Below, in pieces: positions 46,037 through 49,187 of a stretch of DNA of 49,187 nucleotides. Origin of the DNA: an uncultured Bacteroidales bacterium. GTDB lineage: Bacteria > Bacteroidota > Bacteroidia > Bacteroidales > P3. The DNA lies in NCBI GenBank assembly GCA_946183915.1, contig CAMHDJ010000015.1, positions 1-49,187 of the forward strand. Direction: 5' to 3'. Under the pieces are notes generated by a model. That model was given only the letters and a program-made list of their open reading frames with translations, did no database searches and was not told the origin of the DNA. Each line of letters starts with the position of its first letter. The first letter of the stretch is position 1. The translations under genes were made by a program, and so were the position numbers.

Positions 46037-47273
46037 CGTTCACCATGTCAATACGGTACACCTTGTCGCCGCGGTGAAGGGGCTCGGTGGTCTTGAAGCT
46101 GAAACGGTCGCCCTGATGCACCTCGGGCACGGGGTCGCGGTCGGTGCGGAGCTCCTGGATGGTGGCGCGGTAGACGCCGGTGGTCTCGCCGATCACCACC
46201 ACCTCGTCGCCGACGCGGAGGGTCTCGGCGGTCTGCAGCTGCACCTCGGCCACGCCGATGCGGCCGAAGAAGTTGTGCACCGGCCCCAGGTAGACCTTCT
46301 GCTCGGTGGCCTGGCTGCCGTAGCGGTCGCTCCACTCGCCCAGGCGGCGCCCCAGGTAGTAGCCGTCCCAGAAGCCGCGGTTGAACACCGTGGCCAGCCG
46401 GCGCGTCCATCCTTCGATGCGCTCCTCTGTGTAGGTGCCGTCGGCGATGGCCTCCACCGCCTCGCGGTAGCACTCGGTGACGGTCCGCACATAGTCGGCG
46501 CTCCTCCCCCGCCCTTCGATCTTCAGCACCCGCACCCCGGCCCGCACGATCTTGTCCAGGAAGCCGATGGTGCAGAGGTCCTTGGGCGACATGATGTACT
46601 CGTTGTCGATCTCGAGTTCGAGGTCGCTCTCCTTGTCCTTGACGATGTAGCCGCGGCGGCAGAGCTGCAGGCAGGCGCCGCGGTTGGCGGAGTAGTTGTA
46701 GTTGTCCAGCGAGAGGTAGCACTTGCCGCTGACGCTCATGCAGAGGGCGCCGTGGGCGAACACCTCCACCTGCACCAGCTCGCCCTTGGGGCCGCGGATG
46801 TCGTTCTGGCGGATGTACTGTGTGATCTCGGCCACCTGGCCGAGCGACAGCTCGCGGGCCGTGACCACCACGTCGGCAAACTGGCTGTACCAGCGCACCG
46901 CCTCGGTGTTGCTCACGTTGCACTGGGTCGAGATGTGCACCTCGAGCCCGATCCGGTGGGCGTAGGCGATGACGGCCATGTCGCTCGCGATGACGGCGCT
47001 GATGCCGGCCGCCAGGGCCGCGTCGAGCAGGCGGTGCATCTCGTCGATCTCGCTGTTGTAGATAATGGTGTTCACCGTCAGGTAGGTGCGCACCCCCGCC
47101 TCGCGGCAGGTCTGCACGATGCGCGGCAGGTCGTCGACCGTGAAGTTGGCCGCCGAGCGCGACCGCATATTGAGCTTGCCCACGCCGAAGTAGACGGCGT
47201 CGGCGCCCCCCTGCAGGGCCGCCCGCAGGCTCTCCCACGAGCCGCACGGCGACATGATTTCTATCTTGTCCAA
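46026..47273 (-). CDS. U32 peptidase-family protein (TrhP/YegQ-like)
   Basis: A 415-residue cytoplasmic protein of the U32 family, whose better-known members are needed for prephenate-dependent tRNA or rRNA hydroxylation and not for proteolysis. The barrel starts EIMSPCGSWESLRAALQGGA; family residues include HISTQCNVSN, VFAHGALCMSVSGKCYLS, NRGACLQLCRR and SPKDLCTIGFLDKIV, with Cys spaced as for an Fe-S cluster, and VLKIEGRGRSADYV. A C-terminal barrel-like domain (VYLGPVHNFFGRIGVAEVQL) completes the usual length. The exact target RNA cannot be read from the sequence. Confidence 0.9.
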   Translation of the reverse strand: MDKIEIMSPCGSWESLRAALQGGADAVYFGVGKLNMRSRSAANFTVDDLPRIVQTCREAGVRTYLTVNTIIYNSEIDEMHRLLDAALAAGISAVIASDMAVIAYAHRIGLEVHISTQCNVSNTEAVRWYSQFADVVVTARELSLGQVAEITQYIRQNDIRGPKGELVQVEVFAHGALCMSVSGKCYLSLDNYNYSANRGACLQLCRRGYIVKDKESDLELEIDNEYIMSPKDLCTIGFLDKIVRAGVRVLKIEGRGRSADYVRTVTECYREAVEAIADGTYTEERIEGWTRRLATVFNRGFWDGYYLGRRLGEWSDRYGSQATEQKVYLGPVHNFFGRIGVAEVQLQTAETLRVGDEVVVIGETTGVYRATIQELRTDRDPVPEVHQGDRFSFKTTEPLHRGDKVYRIDMVNDEY

Positions 47274-47276
47274 TTC

Positions 47277-47303
47277 TTAACTCTTAACTCTAAACTCTTA
47301 ACT
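47277..47303. repeat. Heptamer array TTAACTC
   Basis: TTAACTC TTAACTC TAAACTC TTAACT fills the gap between the alpha/beta hydrolase and the U32 gene, just upstream of the U32 start codon on the minus strand. Confidence 0.9.
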
Positions 47304-47304
47304 T

Positions 47305-48222
47305 CTACTTGTACAGGTCGATCACCGTCATCCGGGTCCACTCCGTAGGCTTCAGGTTGGCGTCGTGCATGGTGGCGTCGAGGGTGGTGACGCGGCCGTT
47401 GAACACCTGCTCCACAAAGCCGCAGAAGAGGTCGACGCTCCCCGGCAGGAACGACGCCACTTCGTGGCCGATGCCCTCGAAGCGCACGATCCACACCGGA
47501 TAGCCCCCCTTCTTGAACACCTTGAAGAGGGTGTTGGCCCCGCGCAGGGCGTGGCTCAGCAGCAGCGGGAAGCGCTTGTAGGCCACGATCTTGTCCTTCG
47601 TGCCATGCATAAACAGGGTGGGTGCCGGCGGCGTCTTGTACCGGGGCGCCCCCTTGCTCATGATGGCGCCCGCATAGGGCACCACGGCGGCGGGCTTCCA
47701 GCCCTGCGGCAGGGCCGCGGCCTGCGCCAGACCGTTGGCACGGCAGTAGTCGAGCTGCGCCACCGTGATGGCACCCGCCGAGCAGCCCGTCAGCACCACC
47801 CGCTCGGGGTTGATGTTCAGCTCGCCGGCGTGCGCCACCACCCAGGCCACGGCCTCGGCACAGTCCTCGGTGGCGATGTCGATCACCCACTGGAAGAGGT
47901 CGGTCACGCCCGCGAGGCTCTTGGCCTGGCCGACGCGGACGCTGTCGCGCAGCCCCAGGCGGTAGTCGGGACTGACCACCGTGTAGCCGCGGGCCGTCAG
48001 CAGCCGGGCGATGGAGGTCTGCAACTCGTTGTCGCGCTTGCCCTCCACAAAGCCGCCCCCGAACAGGGCCACCACACAGGCCTTGTCGCTCCGCGGCACC
48101 TCGGGCCGCCACACGTCGAGCCACAGCGCCGAGTCGCGCTCGGCAAAGCGGTAGCTCTGCTTCTGCTGCGCCACAGCCACCAGCGGCAGGGCCAGCAGCA
48201 CCAGGGTCAATACTTTCTTCAT
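47305..48222 (-). CDS. Exported alpha/beta hydrolase (esterase-like)
   Basis: A 305-residue secreted enzyme with signal peptide MKKVLTLVLLALPLVAVAQ. The alpha/beta hydrolase elements are complete: oxyanion loop LFGGGF (residues 53-58), SPDYRLG, nucleophile Ser148 in LTGCSAGA, probable Asp210 in MHGTKDKIV and His253 in EGIGHEV. It resembles esterase/lipase or acetyl-xylan-esterase-like enzymes of Bacteroidetes. The substrate is unknown and no polysaccharide-utilisation genes are nearby. It is 31 bp upstream of the U32 gene on the same strand. Confidence 0.88.
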   Translation of the reverse strand: MKKVLTLVLLALPLVAVAQQKQSYRFAERDSALWLDVWRPEVPRSDKACVVALFGGGFVEGKRDNELQTSIARLLTARGYTVVSPDYRLGLRDSVRVGQAKSLAGVTDLFQWVIDIATEDCAEAVAWVVAHAGELNINPERVVLTGCSAGAITVAQLDYCRANGLAQAAALPQGWKPAAVVPYAGAIMSKGAPRYKTPPAPTLFMHGTKDKIVAYKRFPLLLSHALRGANTLFKVFKKGGYPVWIVRFEGIGHEVASFLPGSVDLFCGFVEQVFNGRVTTLDATMHDANLKPTEWTRMTVIDLYK

Positions 48223-48248
48223 ATTGTCGTTTTTCTATTGATATTATC

Positions 48249-48291
48249 AGGACTCATAGGACCTATAGGACTTATGCGACTTATAGGGCCT
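48249..48291. repeat. 9-bp tandem array AGGACTTAT
   Basis: AGGACTCAT AGGACCTAT AGGACTTAT GCGACTTAT AGGGCCT lies between the lipoprotein and the alpha/beta hydrolase genes. Confidence 0.9.
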
Positions 48292-48292
48292 G

Positions 48293-49033
48293 TCAAAACG
48301 AGAAGTTCACGCCCGCGCTCAGCGTGAAGAGGTCGGCTGTGAAATGGTTGCCGCCGCCCCCCTCATACATGTCGCTCAGCCAGGCATAGCTCAGCCGCAG
48401 GCAGAACTTGGTCGACTCGCCGCCGATGCGGAACACCAGCTGCGGCTCCAGCAGGGCGCTGGGCGTCGTGTAGCGCTCCACGGTCGAGGGCGTGGTCGCC
48501 TCGGCGTTCTCGTAGCTCCGGTAGGTGAACGAAGGCAGGTAGGCACCCGCCTTGAGTCCCAGCGCCAGGTCGATGTGGGCGCCCGTCAGGTCGTGCCAGC
48601 CGATGTTCACCTGGCCGAACGGCACCGAGTAGCGACCCGAGTAGTCGTAGTTGTGGTGGCTGGTGCCGGTGTCGCTCTGCGCCGTGGCGTCGACGCGCTT
48701 GCGCCAGGCGCCGCCCATCCCCGTGCCGACATACCCCTCCAGCAGTCCGTGCTCGCCCAGCGGCAGGTAGGCCCCCGGGGCCAACTGGGCGTAGACATTG
48801 TCGCCGCCGTAGTTCACATGCACCTGGCCCGCCAGCCAGTCGTTGAAGCCGTGGCTCACCGTCGCACCGGCGGTGACCACGTCGGGCAACACCCACGTGC
48901 TGACGCCCAGGGCGGCGTCGACACGCGTGTCGCCGGCATGGTTGATCAGCGGAATGTCCACCGCCTGAGGGTGATAGATGCTGCAGCCGGTGGCCAGCAG
49001 CGCCAAAGCGATACAGAGAGAAAGGCGTTTCAT
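48293..49033 (-). CDS. Lipoprotein with predicted beta-barrel-like domain
   Basis: A 246-residue lipoprotein (MKRLSLCIALALLATGC, then SIYHPQAVDIPLINHAGDTR). The mature part has alternating strands and Gly-rich turns typical of small outer-membrane barrels: HVNYGGDNVYAQLAPGAYLP, VPFGQVNIGWHDL, LEPQLVFRIGG, and a C-terminal strand ending in F (LFTLSAGVNFSF). A lipid anchor combined with a barrel-like body is uncommon but seen in Bacteroidetes. The frame is open from 49120; the signal peptide sets the start at 49033. No exact promoter was seen; the composite repeat lies about 100 bp upstream. Confidence 0.82.
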   Translation of the reverse strand: MKRLSLCIALALLATGCSIYHPQAVDIPLINHAGDTRVDAALGVSTWVLPDVVTAGATVSHGFNDWLAGQVHVNYGGDNVYAQLAPGAYLPLGEHGLLEGYVGTGMGGAWRKRVDATAQSDTGTSHHNYDYSGRYSVPFGQVNIGWHDLTGAHIDLALGLKAGAYLPSFTYRSYENAEATTPSTVERYTTPSALLEPQLVFRIGGESTKFCLRLSYAWLSDMYEGGGGNHFTADLFTLSAGVNFSF

Positions 49034-49132
49034 ATCCTGTACATTTTTAAACAATAATACATCTAATAACTCGCGCGAGGCAGGTTTATTGTGTCCGCGG
49101 TCGAAAAAACATCGCACCAACCTCCCCGCACC

Positions 49133-49187
49133 ACCCCTCCGAAATGCCCATGGTTCCTAGGTGGCTCCCTGATGACTCCCTGATGAC
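49133..49187 (-). repeat. Partial inverted copy of composite repeat at window end
   Basis: On the minus strand this reads the 11-bp units, the CCACCTAGGAACCATGGG tail and then CATTTCGGAGGGGT. It matches 34730-34783 almost base for base and matches the start of the window over the units and tail. It is oriented toward the lipoprotein start, as the copies at 1-49 and 34717-34769 are toward hppA and the T9SS-type gene. Confidence 0.92.

Overview
The window looks like a chromosomal fragment from an uncultured member of the Bacteroidales with GC-rich genes. Evidence for this: transcription starts carry the Bacteroidetes promoter pair (TTTG, 19-20 bp, TAnnTTTG) upstream of hppA, a lipoprotein gene and a small lipoprotein gene; start codons lack Shine-Dalgarno sequences; two secreted proteins end in the gliding-motility/type IX secretion (CHU_C-type) C-terminal domain; and a GldH-like lipoprotein, a DUF5723 protein, the murein-recycling ligase Mpl and a DUF2027-like protein are present. 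There is no rRNA, tRNA, CRISPR, integrase or transposase gene that I can see. The two ends of the window are inverted copies of the same repeat (1-49 and 49133-49187), so the window may be a whole contig that stopped in a repeat.

Layout. 177-2582 is a divergent membrane pyrophosphatase. 2782-11321 (+) holds a lipoprotein, a DUF5723 protein, der, trxA, a DUF58 protein, queA and rarA. 11318-16206 (-) holds two paralogous seven-helix membrane proteins (one with an AraC-type DNA-binding tail), ispG, a lipoprotein, a truncated Bro-N protein and a DUF2027-like coiled-coil protein. 16321-16806 (+) is a small lipoprotein facing mpl (-). 18637-23604 (-) is a tightly coupled operon sufB, TrmH-like methyltransferase, C_GCAxxG_C_C protein, exported protein, HD phosphohydrolase; degP/htrA lies upstream. 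25375-34154 (+) is a chain of overlapping genes: topA, glycosyltransferase fusion, outer-membrane barrel, coaD, recG, GNAT acetyltransferase, mltG. 34921-43413 (+) holds two tandem secreted T9SS-type paralogues, asd, gldH-like and uvrC. 43521-49033 (-) holds a lipoprotein, an alpha/beta hydrolase, a U32 peptidase-family protein, a ThrE-type exporter and hflX.

Most genes are housekeeping: DNA repair and topology (topA, recG, rarA, uvrC), ribosome GTPases (der, hflX), tRNA modification (queA, U32 family), cofactors and isoprenoids (coaD, ispG, sufB) and cell wall (mpl, mltG, asd). The unusual content is the repeat landscape. Tandem words with periods of 7, 8, 9 or 11 bp fill many gaps, several of them folded into 'arm-centre-inverted arm' palindromes. 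Related palindromes also sit in frame inside mpl, uvrC, hflX and the GNAT gene, and a 41-bp array has replaced the end of the Bro-N gene. A composite element of about 190 bp carrying a 16-bp palindrome (AGATCGTGCACGATCT) recurs across the window. This set of repeats, including those tolerated within conserved proteins, is the best candidate here for something not yet described.
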